A stretch of DNA of 24,506 nucleotides from UBA11865 sp041570195 (GCA_041570195.1 JBFFWQ010000090.1:1-24506), one strand, 5' to 3'; shown: positions 7,238-14,793, counted from the first letter of the stretch. Numbers and translations are program-made. Notes: generated by a model not told the origin, from the letters alone.

Positions 7238-8170
7238 CTACTCCCTCAACACACTCAACGGAAAATAACACGACACGATCCAATTCGGCGCGTCGACGAT
7301 TTCACTGATTTTCAGATCCGCGGCCGCGCTGCACAGGCAATACGCCTGGCTGCGGGTCAACCCATGATTCTCGACCAGCCAATCGATCATATAGCGCACG
7401 GCATTCTGCGCATTCAGATACAGATCCTCGCCATGGGCCGTCGTGCAATGATAACCTCGGTTGTCGGCTTTCGTCAGCGGGCTAGGCGTCGTAAACTGCA
7501 ATTCCTTGATCGACAGATCTTTACGCACGTCAAAGCGCAAGGTCACCGTCATTGGCGTTTCAATGCCTGTGCCGGTCACTTCGCCGTCCCCTTGCGCCGA
7601 GTGGCAATCGGCCGTCGAGAAAAGCGCCCCCTCGACCCAGACCGGCAAATAGGCCGTAGCGCCGATGGTCAACCCGCGGATGTCGATATTACCGGCATTG
7701 AAGCGCGGCGGAATCGTATTCAGCCGACCCTCCTCCTCCGGCGCCACGCCCATGACGCCGCAGAAAGGTTCATAGGGCACCGCCACCTTGCCGCTATCAC
7801 GAAAGGCGCAGCTTTCCTCTTCCAGGCGCCAGTGCTGGACGTAGGGGTAATCAAAATCTTCGGCCAGCAAGCCGAAGCCCGGTATGTGGCCATTCCAGCC
7901 CCAGCCCTTGTGCTTCAGCGCCAGGATCTTCACTTCCAGCGTATCGCCCGGCCGGGCGCCTTTCACGAAGACCGGTCCGGTCAGGGGATGAATGCGCGAG
8001 AAGTCAAGATTGGCCACCGCCTGGTGATCTGATTCCGGGGTCACCTGGCCATCGACCGCTTCGCGGCACTCAAAAACCACCGTATCCCCGGGATCGATCT
8101 CGATCCGCGCCGGAAAAGAATTGTCCCAAAATGCATGTACGACGCTATCATCTAGATAATGTTCAGCCAT
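7238..8170 (-). CDS. Acetamidase/formamidase family protein
   Basis: A 310-residue member of the FmdA/AmdA family, cytoplasmic enzymes that hydrolyse formamide, acetamide or related short amides to ammonia and the acid. Family signatures are present in order: VVHAFWDNSFPARIEIDPGDTV (10-31), NLDFSRIHPLTGPVFVKGARPGDTLEVKI (54-82), GHIPGFG, the central GLTIGATAYLPVWVEGALFSTADCHSAQGDGEVTGTGIE (about 165-203), and the C-terminal YLNAQNAVRYMIDWLVENHGLTRSQAYCLCSAAADLKISEIVDAPNWIVSCYFPL. This is the shorter subclass of about 300 residues rather than the 400-residue FmdA. The ATG at 8170 has GGAAGG 5-10 bases upstream. A CTCAAGCC hairpin (8189-8207) lies in the leader. It is convergent with the molybdo-hydroxylase gene. 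Real substrate cannot be told from sequence. Confidence 0.5.
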   Translation of the reverse strand: MAEHYLDDSVVHAFWDNSFPARIEIDPGDTVVFECREAVDGQVTPESDHQAVANLDFSRIHPLTGPVFVKGARPGDTLEVKILALKHKGWGWNGHIPGFGLLAEDFDYPYVQHWRLEEESCAFRDSGKVAVPYEPFCGVMGVAPEEEGRLNTIPPRFNAGNIDIRGLTIGATAYLPVWVEGALFSTADCHSAQGDGEVTGTGIETPMTVTLRFDVRKDLSIKELQFTTPSPLTKADNRGYHCTTAHGEDLYLNAQNAVRYMIDWLVENHGLTRSQAYCLCSAAADLKISEIVDAPNWIVSCYFPLSVLRE

Positions 8171-8188
8171 TACATCCTTCCTTTGTAC

Positions 8189-8207
8189 CTCAAGCCTCCG
8201 GCTTGAG
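8189..8207. repeat. CTCAAGCC hairpin repeat, copy 1 (leader of amidase gene)
   Basis: CTCAAGCC (8189-8196) and GGCTTGAG (8200-8207) form an 8-bp stem with a 3-base TCC loop, 19 bases upstream of the minus-strand amidase start. The same element recurs at 23454-23471 upstream of the AlkD-like gene, also on the minus strand. Confidence 0.5.
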
Positions 8208-8405
8208 CCCTTGCCTTACAGTCCTAACACTCATGATAACATCAAATGGGGCTGGAACCACAGAAGATCTACCGATATTTGCGCCGCCAGGCTTGGTTCG
8301 CCAAACCTGTGCTATTTCTCATCGAACCACTGTCTTTTTACCCTTTATTTGTATGCCAGCTTCAAATGCAGCAAACCCGGCATCTCGCACATGACTCCAC
8401 TGTGC

Positions 8406-8528
8406 TAGATGCTGCAGCCGGCCCTCTATGGCGTTCAGACATTCAGGCACGGCCGTGAAGGCCCGGGCCCCATGGGGTAAAATCATGATCTGGTTACCTT
8501 GGTTGCCTGCTTTCTGTAACGTGGCTTC
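8406..8528 (-). pseudogene. Decayed C-terminal fragment of an alpha/beta hydrolase
   Basis: Translation of this stretch gives ATLQKAGNQGNQIMILPHG, then ARAFTAVPECLNAIEGRLQHL. This aligns without gaps to the end of the hydrolase encoded at 9225-10247 (ALRKAGNQDYQIVTIPRMGH, then VFTAASEYLETMEAWLQHL). The DNA itself aligns gaplessly with 9245-9363 at roughly three quarters of positions. The equivalent of the catalytic histidine has become alanine (GA-R-AF where the homologue has GHVF). It has no start codon and lies about 60 bases beyond the stop of the truncated hydrolase at 8587. It is either the lost end of that gene or the remnant of a tandem duplicate of the 9225 gene. The relationship is observed; which scenario is right is undecided. 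Confidence 0.5.
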
Positions 8529-8586
8529 GCCTGGCTGGATGTTGTGGGGTTGACTAAACGACCGATCAACTTTAACCTGACCGCAT

Positions 8587-9228
8587 TTATCGTCGACTGA
8601 TGATTGCCTCGGCCATTCGCACGGCCTGTTCAAAGGGTACGTCTTTGTCCGTCTGGCCATGTAGGAGCATGGTTGGCGGGTATGCCGGAGTGACCAGGCC
8701 GATGGGCTCATAGTCAGCGAACCATTGGTCTTCAGCTTTTGGGTTATGGTCGGTGACCACTTCCGGCCAGATACCCTGTTGGCGGCTGAAAACATAGTAT
8801 TGAAAACGTTTATCGAGGGCCGGCGCCGACGGATCGCAAGCGGCGGCTGGATCGCCAATCGCCTCCAAGGCGCGCTGGTCTGTAACGGCCTCCCGCTGAT
8901 TATAGAAAGGATCCGGGTGTGTGAGCCACGCTCCGGTTAGGTCTCCATAACCATAGAATGACACCAGCCCTTCTGGCGGCGGCCGCAACCGGGTTCCGGC
9001 GAGCAAAGTGAGATATCCTCCCGCGGAATGCCCCACCAGGGCAATTCGCTTTGGGTCAATCTTGAATAGCGCCAGCCCTTCAGCTCTAAGTTCGCAGCCA
9101 TCGATCACCTTGTAGGTGTATGTGTTTTTCTGGTTACCAGGTGAACTACCGGTTTGACACCCAGATAGTAAGGCGCTTGCGATTAGGATTACTGCTACAA
9201 GCGTGAGAGAGTGTTTCTTACGTTTCAT
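8587..9228 (-). pseudogene. Alpha/beta-hydrolase lipoprotein with internal deletion and lost C-terminus
   Basis: A 213-residue frame beginning with a lipoprotein signal (hydrophobic 8-22, lipobox LLSGC with C24). Residues 36-50 (YTYKVIDGCELRAE) match the first strand of esterase-like hydrolases, but the text then jumps directly to GLALFKIDPKRIALVGHSAGG. The region that normally lies between, with the HGG oxyanion motif and the next strands (50 or more residues), is missing. The nucleophile elbow GHSAGG (S68) and the acidic HGQTDKDVPFEQ segment are present, but the frame stops at ...MAEAIISRR before the catalytic histidine. The start overlaps the upstream hydrolase stop as ATGA (9225-9228), so it is translationally coupled. 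Without oxyanion loop and histidine it should be inactive. It could still yield a secreted fragment, but decay is the simplest reading. Confidence 0.5.
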
Positions 9229-10247
9229 ATCTGGTCCCCTAACGAGAGGTGCTGCAGCCAGGCCTCCATAGTCTCCAGATATTCTGACGCGGCCGTGAAT
9301 ACATGGCCCATGCGAGGTATGGTCACGATCTGGTAATCCTGGTTGCCTGCCTTCCGCAGAGCCATTTCATATGCCTCCGCCCCCTGGACCGGATCGATCA
9401 GCTTGTCCCATTCGCCAAAGTAGGCCAGCACAGGGATCGTCGTATGCTCGACGATCCTCATCGGGTCGAAAAAGGCGTCGATGTCCCGTGGCCACGGCCG
9501 CCAGTCATCCTCGGCGGCGATCTCTAACGTCAGCCCGGCTACTCTCTCCACGTCCGGTATCTCCAGCACTTTCTCCATCGCCGCCAGGTAGTCAGGATAG
9601 TCGGTAGCTTTCAAGGACGGCGCGAAGTAGCGCTCGAAATGAGCCGCCTGCTCGGCCGTGCCGCCGTTGCCGGGGATCTTTTGCCCGATCTGGAAAGCCA
9701 TCTGCTCGATGCTGTCCTCCGCCCCACCGCTGACCACGATCATGAAGGCAACCTCGTCTGTGAGCTCCAGGGCCAGGGGCATAACCCAACCGGCCTGGCT
9801 AAGCCCCCACAGGCCGATACGGGTCGAGTCGATAGAAGGGTGTTCTTTCAAGATCTCGATGCCGTCGGCCAGGATGGCCGCTCGTTGGCTGAGTTCGTAC
9901 TCGCCATCCAGTTCCCCGGTCGATTCACCGCTGCCCGGCTTGTCCCAGGAAAAGACCGCGTAACCGTTGCGCAGGAAGCGCTGGATAGTAGGCTCGAAGG
10001 GCACATTGCCGTCACGAGTGGCCGGCCCATCGCCGTGCAGCATGATGACCGCCGGGTGCATCTCGCCTTCGGCCGGCCGGCGCAGGTCACCCACGATCTT
10101 GAAGCCGTTCGAATGAAACGTGACTTCCTGGATGATCGCCCCTTCGTCGACGAAGGTTTCGGCCATTTCCGGCCCGAACTCAGGACTAGCGGTGCAGGCC
10201 CCCAAAAGTAGCGTAAGCAGTAGCAGGGCAAGGATTCTTTTCTTCAT
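9225..10247 (-). CDS. Alpha/beta-hydrolase lipoprotein (serine esterase/peptidase type)
   Basis: A 340-residue exported lipoprotein. MKKR plus hydrophobic residues 5-15 and the lipobox LLGAC give lipidated C18. The hydrolase domain starts near residue 36: HPAVIMLHGDGPATRDG (oxyanion HG at 71-72), VFSWDKPGSGESTG, nucleophile S150 in GLSQAG (148-153), acid D281 in FGEWDKLIDP and histidine H315 in RMGHVFTA. The triad is complete, and the domain is of the S9/dienelactone-hydrolase-like type with a helical cap (about 178-262). The ATG at 10247 has GGAGGT at good spacing. The gene follows the GIN lipoprotein gene by 88 bases containing a large inverted repeat, and the next gene overlaps its stop, so all lie in one minus-strand operon. 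It acts outside the cytoplasmic membrane on an unidentified ester or amide. Confidence 0.5.
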   Translation of the reverse strand: MKKRILALLLLTLLLGACTASPEFGPEMAETFVDEGAIIQEVTFHSNGFKIVGDLRRPAEGEMHPAVIMLHGDGPATRDGNVPFEPTIQRFLRNGYAVFSWDKPGSGESTGELDGEYELSQRAAILADGIEILKEHPSIDSTRIGLWGLSQAGWVMPLALELTDEVAFMIVVSGGAEDSIEQMAFQIGQKIPGNGGTAEQAAHFERYFAPSLKATDYPDYLAAMEKVLEIPDVERVAGLTLEIAAEDDWRPWPRDIDAFFDPMRIVEHTTIPVLAYFGEWDKLIDPVQGAEAYEMALRKAGNQDYQIVTIPRMGHVFTAASEYLETMEAWLQHLSLGDQI

Positions 10248-10265
10248 GACAAACCTCCTCGAACT

Positions 10266-10322
10266 TTCCCGGAAACTTTATGAACTGTTACGCCGGGACG
10301 TTAACCGACGGGTTTCCGGGAA
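10266..10322. repeat. 11-bp inverted repeat between GIN lipoprotein and hydrolase genes
   Basis: TTCCCGGAAAC (10266-10276) and GTTTCCGGGAA (10312-10322) are perfect inverse copies 35 bases apart, filling the intercistronic gap. On the mRNA the stem would end about 7 bases before the AGGAGG of the hydrolase gene, so it may tune its translation or protect one side of the message. Confidence 0.5.
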
Positions 10323-10335
10323 GATACTAAGTGCG

Positions 10336-10905
10336 TTAGAACTCCGCTTCAAAGCGCACTTGCTCCGCGCCCAGGTCACAGGTCAGAGAGCTGCCCAGGG
10401 TCAACGTTTTGGCCAGGCTGCCGCTGCAGTCGAAGCCGGTCAGGGTGGCGGTGCTGCTCAGGTCCAGGACTATGGCCGCCAATTCGGGCATGGCGATCTG
10501 GGCTCGCAGGGGGACATTGACCATGTTGTAGGTCTCGTCCGGGGCCAGGCCCAGCTTGAGCCGGCCGTCTTCCACCGAAACCCGTACATGAGGGAGCGCG
10601 TTCTTCTCCACCTCAACGGTCACGGTGTACATTTCACCCGGCCGAATATCCAGGTCGAACATGCTGGCCTCGACCTCGTCAAAGCCGGCGACATCATAGG
10701 CCCTGGTCGCAAGCTGGCCTGAATTCTCGATCACGATGACGTTTCCTGATTCTCCGCTAGCCTGAATGTTTAGGCCGATCTGCGCATCGCCCTGCACCCC
10801 GCCAGGGCCATGGACGCCTTCGGCATCGCCTGAAGAGCCGCAGGCGACCACAATTAAGGCGATGAACAATACGAGAGAATAAACGAGCATTCGATACGGC
10901 TTCAT
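10336..10905 (-). CDS. Lipoprotein with GIN (DUF2807-like) beta-helix domain
   Basis: A 189-residue lipoprotein: hydrophobic 7-20 and lipobox VVAC with C22. After a Gly/Ser-rich linker the pattern TRAYDVAGFDEVEASMFDLDIRPGEMYTVTVEVEKNALPHVRVSVEDGRLKLGL (about 67-120) followed by LRAQIAMPELAAIVLDLSSTATLTGFD (133-159) matches the start of the putative autotransporter-adhesin head GIN domain, a right-handed beta helix. The usual domain is 180-220 residues; here it stops after about 120 (ending RFEAEF), so the later coils are missing and it may be C-terminally truncated. Its start overlaps the stop of the receiver gene (10902-10905, ATGA type), so the two are translationally coupled. GIN proteins are surface-exposed and often co-occur with regulators and lipoproteins; no activity is established. 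Confidence 0.5.
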   Translation of the reverse strand: MKPYRMLVYSLVLFIALIVVACGSSGDAEGVHGPGGVQGDAQIGLNIQASGESGNVIVIENSGQLATRAYDVAGFDEVEASMFDLDIRPGEMYTVTVEVEKNALPHVRVSVEDGRLKLGLAPDETYNMVNVPLRAQIAMPELAAIVLDLSSTATLTGFDCSGSLAKTLTLGSSLTCDLGAEQVRFEAEF

Positions 10906-11330
10906 GACTGACCCTCCTTCTCACATGCCAACGTCTTTTCGTTTCCGGCTTCTTCGACATCTAGCAACTGTTCAACCACGGTGACGAGCCGGGCAGCCGG
11001 ATAGCCCTTGACCAGCGCCGCGTCAGCGCCATTGGCCAACGCCTCCTCGCGTCCTTTCGGATCGTTCAACAGGACCAGGTAGCGGACGGGCGGCCAGCGT
11101 TCCTTGATCTGTCTCATCAGCGTCTGGCTGCGAACCTCCAGAAGGTCGCCGTCCACGATCACTAACGCCGGCCGATACCTGGCCAGTACGCTGAGGGCAG
11201 CCCGTCCATCGGCTACGGCGAGGACCTCCACGCCCGGCAACTTGGCCACCAGGACCTGGAGTCCGGCCTGCAAATCGCCTGGCGCGGCGACGATGAGAAC
11301 AACTTGGACGCTTTCCATCTTCTGTACCAT
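10902..11330 (-). CDS. Stand-alone receiver-domain protein with altered active site
   Basis: A 142-residue CheY-like receiver with no output domain. The fold pattern is clear: VQVVLIVAAPGDLQAGLQVLVAKL (8-31), PALVIVDGDLLEV (54-66) with phospho-acceptor D60, YLVLLND (84-90), and ALVKGY with K108. However, the acidic pair that binds magnesium after strand 1 (usually DD or ED) is A15-A16, and the switch Thr/Ser after strand 4 is replaced (L88-N89). Phosphorylation in the normal way is doubtful, so this may be an atypical or pseudo-receiver. Its stop overlaps the start of the GIN lipoprotein gene, an unusual partner for a cytoplasmic receiver. Neither ATG (11330 or 11318) has a good ribosome-binding site. 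Upstream are two 9-bp inverted repeats (11340-11447). Confidence 0.5.
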   Translation of the reverse strand: MVQKMESVQVVLIVAAPGDLQAGLQVLVAKLPGVEVLAVADGRAALSVLARYRPALVIVDGDLLEVRSQTLMRQIKERWPPVRYLVLLNDPKGREEALANGADAALVKGYPAARLVTVVEQLLDVEEAGNEKTLACEKEGQS

Positions 11331-11339
11331 CTCGAGTGA

Positions 11340-11447
11340 GTGATTTGCGCGCTACTCTTTCACAAACCAATGAAGTGCATCGGCAAATCACTGAATTAAT
11401 CGGCGGCGATTCAATTCGTGTCTTGTGAAGATATCTTTCGCCGATTA
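11340..11447. promoter_or_regulatory. Two inverted repeats upstream of the receiver operon
   Basis: GTGATTTGC (11340-11348) pairs with GCAAATCAC (11383-11391), and TAATCGGCG (11397-11405) pairs with CGCCGATTA (11439-11447). Both are perfect 9-bp inverse copies with about 34-base spacers, placed back to back in front of the minus-strand operon. Similar geometry in both suggests paired operators or stem-loops. No convincing -10/-35 was found. Confidence 0.5.
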
Positions 11448-11650
11448 CTCAATTACCCGGCTTCATCGTGCCACGAAACGCCGGCGAACACATCGGTAAG
11501 AACTTCAAGTTGGCCTAGGAGAAATACGTAGTTTGCGAGGATCAGAGATTGGGGGTCGGGGACCGGGGACTAGTTGCCGGTGTTTAGATCTATGGCGGAC
11601 CTCAGGTGTCCGGTCACCAGATCTTAGCCGACGAAACTTATCTAAAGACA
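11448..11650. other. Intergenic stretch, no gene recognised
   Basis: No coding character is seen. At 11551-11568 three G-runs (5, 4 and 4 long, separated by TC and ACC) lie on the plus strand; a fourth run for a G-quadruplex is lacking. The stretch ends at the cellulase terminator. Confidence 0.5.
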
Positions 11651-11682
11651 AGAAAAGAGGAGCACACTTTCCAGTATGCTCC
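11651..11682 (-). terminator. Intrinsic terminator of the cellulase gene
   Basis: On the minus strand GGAGCATAC and GTGTGCTCC (11659-11682) make a 9-bp stem with one wobble pair and a 6-base loop, followed immediately by TCTTTTCT (11651-11658). It lies about 50 bases after the cellulase stop. Classic rho-independent layout. Confidence 0.5.
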
Positions 11683-11730
11683 TTTCGTTGAAGAGGCGTT
11701 TTTCGAGATGCGACCCGCTACTCGAGCACG

Positions 11731-13005
11731 CTACTCGAGCGCGGGGTTGGCGTTCTGTACCAGGTCAAGCGCCATTTCAGGGAACCACTCCCCGGCCGGC
11801 GGATCGATAATACCCCACTCAGGATCGACCGTCTCTCCGCCTGGTCCAAGACCCCGGGTACACTCACCATCCGACTCACCCGGGATCTTCACCCACAGGA
11901 AAGCATCCACAAGGGGCAAGCCGGTGTCAGCGGTTGGCGGTAAGCCCAGGCCGCGATCAGGCGGGTTGCACCAATCCTGCGGGTCCGGATACGCGGGAGG
12001 CGCCCACGGGCCTAACCCACTGCGGCTCGTATCGACGACGAAATGCGTCGTGCCCACCACATCCCCGTAACGCCAGTTGATCCCCGATGTGTTGAGTGCC
12101 GGGTCATCAGAGTCATCGCTCCACTCACCGTAAGAGCTTAACGCCACGCCGGTCCATGGGCCAAGCAGATCGGCGATCTTCGTTCCTTCAGGGCCTCCGT
12201 TCCAGTACTGGTTGGCGCAGCCACTGAAATTGCCAAGGGCGATGCACTTGGAGATCCAGGTTCCGTACTGGACCAGGTTGGCCGTGAACTGATAGTTGGA
12301 AACATTCAGGTAGAAGCCGTCAGCCCGATCGACGCCGGCTTTGACCAGGCGATCGGATGCATCGCCGACGTTGAGCCAGGCGCTGTGAGTGCCGTCGAGG
12401 TAGATGCTGGCGTTTGGCTGGGCCTTCACCGCGTCCACCGCGTAGTTCAGCATGAAGAAGCGTTCCTCGGCCGCGGTATCTGGATCCGCTTCCGTCGGCT
12501 GGCACCATTCAAGGTTGCCGTCGAGGTTACTGTACCAGGGAATGATGCCCAGGCCGTCAGGCTCCAGGATGACGACCACCTCTTGATCGCCGATTCCGGC
12601 CGCAAAGCCGTCGATCCAGGCCACATATTCCTCGACCGTGGTGGCCCCGCCGGCCGAGAATTGCGCGCAGTCGCGGAACGGCAGATTGTAAGCGACCAGG
12701 ACCGGAACCGTGCCCTTGGCCGCGGCGCGTTGGACGGTGTTCTTCACCGCCTGCTGCACGCTCTGAGGGTCGCCGACTGTAAACCAGACCGACTGGGGCG
12801 TGTCGATCATCACCCTGATGAGATCGGCGCTGGCCTTGTCGCCGCTGGAGGTAAGCTCGGCGATCTGCTCGATCGCGCCTTGATTTCGCTTGGCGACGTA
12901 AAAATCGGTGTCATTTGCCGAGGCTAACATGGGTACAGATGCTACTAAGATCCCGAGAAGAGCACAAAAAACTATCAAACGTCTGGCCTTGCTGTGATGG
13001 TTCAT
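11731..13005 (-). CDS. Secreted glycoside hydrolase family 6 cellulase/cellobiohydrolase
   Basis: A 424-residue exported enzyme that cleaves beta-1,4-glucosidic bonds of cellulose with inversion of configuration. A signal peptide (basic start MNHHSKARR, hydrophobic 10-28) should be cleaved after ASA (28-30). The rest is one GH6 barrel: both family signatures are present, VAYNLPFRDC (104-113) with D112 and VVVILEPDGLG (143-153) with D150, the general acid. Further conserved parts are YLDGTHSAWL (202-211), FYLNVSNYQ, HFVVDTSRSG (321-330) and WVKIPGESDG (371-380). There is no carbohydrate-binding module or linker, so it probably acts on soluble or amorphous glucan. Length matches a bare GH6 domain. 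GGGGAAGG lies just upstream of the ATG. It is a single-gene unit with consensus promoter, a long leader and an intrinsic terminator. Endo- versus exo-action cannot be decided without loop modelling. Confidence 0.5.
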   Translation of the reverse strand: MNHHSKARRLIVFCALLGILVASVPMLASANDTDFYVAKRNQGAIEQIAELTSSGDKASADLIRVMIDTPQSVWFTVGDPQSVQQAVKNTVQRAAAKGTVPVLVAYNLPFRDCAQFSAGGATTVEEYVAWIDGFAAGIGDQEVVVILEPDGLGIIPWYSNLDGNLEWCQPTEADPDTAAEERFFMLNYAVDAVKAQPNASIYLDGTHSAWLNVGDASDRLVKAGVDRADGFYLNVSNYQFTANLVQYGTWISKCIALGNFSGCANQYWNGGPEGTKIADLLGPWTGVALSSYGEWSDDSDDPALNTSGINWRYGDVVGTTHFVVDTSRSGLGPWAPPAYPDPQDWCNPPDRGLGLPPTADTGLPLVDAFLWVKIPGESDGECTRGLGPGGETVDPEWGIIDPPAGEWFPEMALDLVQNANPALE

Positions 13006-13145
13006 TTCCTTCCCCTTTGACTCTTACAAGCAAACACCCCCGGTAAAGAAGATAGCTCGCACCCCGCCTGGCTTTTGGTAACGCAGCAAACAAAGAGCAC
13101 GGCGGTGGGATGGCGTGGCTTCGGGTGTCAATGCTATTCGCACCC
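13006..13145 (-). promoter_or_regulatory. Structured ~140-nt 5' leader of the cellulase mRNA
   Basis: The predicted transcript start near 13145 leaves about 140 untranslated bases. Within them ACACCC near the 5' side (about 13118-13123) can pair with GGGTGT near the 3' side (about 13034-13039), enclosing about 80 bases; inside, CACCGCC can pair with GGCGGGGTG around a two-base bulge. The leader is thus likely folded. I could not match it to a known riboswitch class. Function (regulatory RNA or mRNA stabiliser) is inference. Confidence 0.5.
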
Positions 13146-13151
13146 AATTTC

Positions 13152-13179
13152 ATTATACGATGGACGCACCCCATGTCAA
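13152..13179 (-). promoter_or_regulatory. Consensus sigma-70 promoter of the cellulase gene
   Basis: Minus-strand TTGACA (13174-13179) and TATAAT (13152-13157) are both perfect consensus hexamers separated by 16 bases. It is the best promoter in the window and points at the cellulase 150 bases downstream. Confidence 0.5.
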
Positions 13180-13371
13180 TCAGTCCGTCGGTTTCACATC
13201 TCGGTCAAATATCCGCCAGTCAGCCAATAAGAAGTTAGCCCACCTGATGGATGTGCCTGATGAAGGAGTACGCTAGACTACTCCCATGGGCGAGATGCGC
13301 ATCGTCGAGGGCTCTGACATATCTAGCGTGAGCGAACTGTTTCAAGGCTTGTCCAGAGAGGGCATCCAACC
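13180..13371. other. Gap between divergent cellulase and serine-hydrolase genes
   Basis: No gene is seen. A hairpin GGAGTA (13265-13270)/TACTCC (13279-13284) lies about 90 bases before the plus-strand serine-hydrolase start. No good promoter was found for that gene. Confidence 0.5.
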
Positions 13372-14520
13372 ATGAAGATGAACTCCGTGATGTGGGTTCT
13401 CATCCTGGCCTTGCTTGTCCTCAGCGCTTGCTCAAGCGACGAATACCCGGCGCCCCCCGAAACAGGCGATGGTTGGGAGACCGCCAGCCTGGCCGAGGTT
13501 GGAATAGATGAAGGGATGATTGACCGGGCAATGGATCGTATCAACAGCCGTGAATACGCCAATGTGCATGGCCTGTTGATCGTGAAAGACGGCTATCTGG
13601 TGTTCGAGCAGTATTTTGACGGTCACGTCTGGGATTACGCGGCCGAGCGGTTCGAAGGCCCGGTCGTGACCTTCGATCGCGATACGATGCATACCATCAT
13701 GTCTGTGACCAAGGCTTTCACATCAGCCTTGGTCGGCATCGCCATTAACGAAGGATTCATCGCCAACGAGCGGGAAAAGCTCTTCGACTTCTTCCCCGAA
13801 TACGCCCAGCTGACGGATGAAGAAAAAGAAACGATCACCCTGGAACACCTGCTGACAATGACATCAGGGCTGGAGTGGAACGAAGTAGAATACTCATATA
13901 GCGAGATTGAGAATGATCTGATCCAGTTATTTATCCAGGAAGACCCGGTAGCATATATACTGGCCAAACCATTGGTTCACGAGCCTGGGACTTACTGGTA
14001 CTACAGCGGCGGGGATGTCAATTTGTTGGGAGAGGTCATTCAACAATCAACCGGCCAACGTATGGATAAATTCGCGGAGGAGCGCCTGTTCGCGCCCCTT
14101 GGCATCACCAGCTATCAATGGGATTTCATCAATCCGGACCTGGTCCATGCTTCTGGTAACCTGATGCTACGGCCGCGAGATATGGCCAAGTTCGGACTTT
14201 TGATCTTGAACGATGGCGTCTGGCAGGAAGAGCGGATCCTTTCTTCCGATTGGCTAGATAAAACCAAGAGCCCTTACATCGCCACGCCCTGGCCCGATCA
14301 AGGTGAACAGTATGGCTACCAGTGGTGGTTGAAGCGCTATCCTTATGGCGATGGCGAGATAACGGCTCTCCACAGAACCGGTTGGGGCGGGCAGGCTATC
14401 GCCATCTTCGACGATCTGGACATGGTGGTCGTCTTTACTGGCGGCAACTACGTCGATGCATCGCCCCACAACGAAATCATTGAACGATACATCCTTCCGG
14501 CCGTGAAAGTTCGCGGCTGA
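13372..14520 (+). CDS. Serine hydrolase lipoprotein, beta-lactamase class C family
   Basis: A 382-residue lipoprotein (hydrophobic 6-17, lipobox LSAC, C20) with the penicillin-binding/class C fold used by esterases, D-aminopeptidases and carboxypeptidases. The nucleophile motif S111-V-T-K114 lies in HTIMSVTKAFTSALVGIA, followed by LEHLLTMTSGLEW (158-169). The second motif, normally Y-x-N, is Y211-S-G (YYSGGD), and the third is HRTGWGG (334-340). Replacement of the YxN asparagine by glycine is common in esterase-like members and argues against true beta-lactamase activity. Start at 13372 is four bases after AACC with AGAGAGG 10-16 bases upstream; an internal ATG two codons later is also possible. 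It is expected at the outer face of the membrane. A second, membrane-anchored relative is encoded at 21453-22688. Substrate unknown. Confidence 0.5.
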   Translation: MKMNSVMWVLILALLVLSACSSDEYPAPPETGDGWETASLAEVGIDEGMIDRAMDRINSREYANVHGLLIVKDGYLVFEQYFDGHVWDYAAERFEGPVVTFDRDTMHTIMSVTKAFTSALVGIAINEGFIANEREKLFDFFPEYAQLTDEEKETITLEHLLTMTSGLEWNEVEYSYSEIENDLIQLFIQEDPVAYILAKPLVHEPGTYWYYSGGDVNLLGEVIQQSTGQRMDKFAEERLFAPLGITSYQWDFINPDLVHASGNLMLRPRDMAKFGLLILNDGVWQEERILSSDWLDKTKSPYIATPWPDQGEQYGYQWWLKRYPYGDGEITALHRTGWGGQAIAIFDDLDMVVVFTGGNYVDASPHNEIIERYILPAVKVRG

Positions 14521-14586
14521 TAGCTGGCGGCGCATCCAATCTGACCACTCCCCTGAACAACCAAACAGACGTTATCCTCCCCAATT

Positions 14587-14626
14587 CCGAGGAGAGAGCA
14601 TCCTCAGATGCGGCCCGCTCGGCATC
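14587..14626. repeat. 40-bp dispersed repeat, copy 1
   Basis: These 40 bases match 19648-19687 at 36 positions without gaps. The core is the hairpin GCATC-CTCA-GATGC. It lies in the 270-base gap after the serine-hydrolase gene; apart from this and CCCAG/CTGGG arms just beyond it, nothing else was recognised in that gap. Confidence 0.5.
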
Positions 14627-14793
14627 TCGGCCGGCGTTACCCAGTAGAAATACCCTGGGATACAAGGCCAGGTTTGCAGTGAAAGATGCTGTCGATTAAG
14701 CTCACGGGTGTGCCCTGGCGGATGTGCACTGCCAGCCATTTCCGAGAACAGCGGGATTTTCGGGCACCAATGCAACCTTGAGGGACCAAAAAC

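Noticed and set aside
7103..8032. 309-residue plus-strand open frame opposite the amidase gene
   Set aside because: It mirrors the amidase gene on the other strand, has no family pattern and a composition typical of an antisense shadow; the minus-strand protein has clear family motifs and a ribosome-binding site.
8246..8458. 70-residue plus-strand frame starting MGLEPQKIYRYLRRQAWFAK
   Set aside because: The start looks protein-like, but there is no ribosome-binding site and the second half runs antisense through the decayed hydrolase fragment; too weak to call a gene.
11551..11568. G-quadruplex
   Set aside because: Only three G-runs of four or more are present; the next G-run is too short and too far.
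13006..13145. Cyclic-di-GMP (GEMM) or other known riboswitch in the cellulase leader
   Set aside because: Looked for the GCAAA/GGGACGCAAAGCC-type core and other class signatures; only loose similarity was found, so it is reported just as a structured leader.
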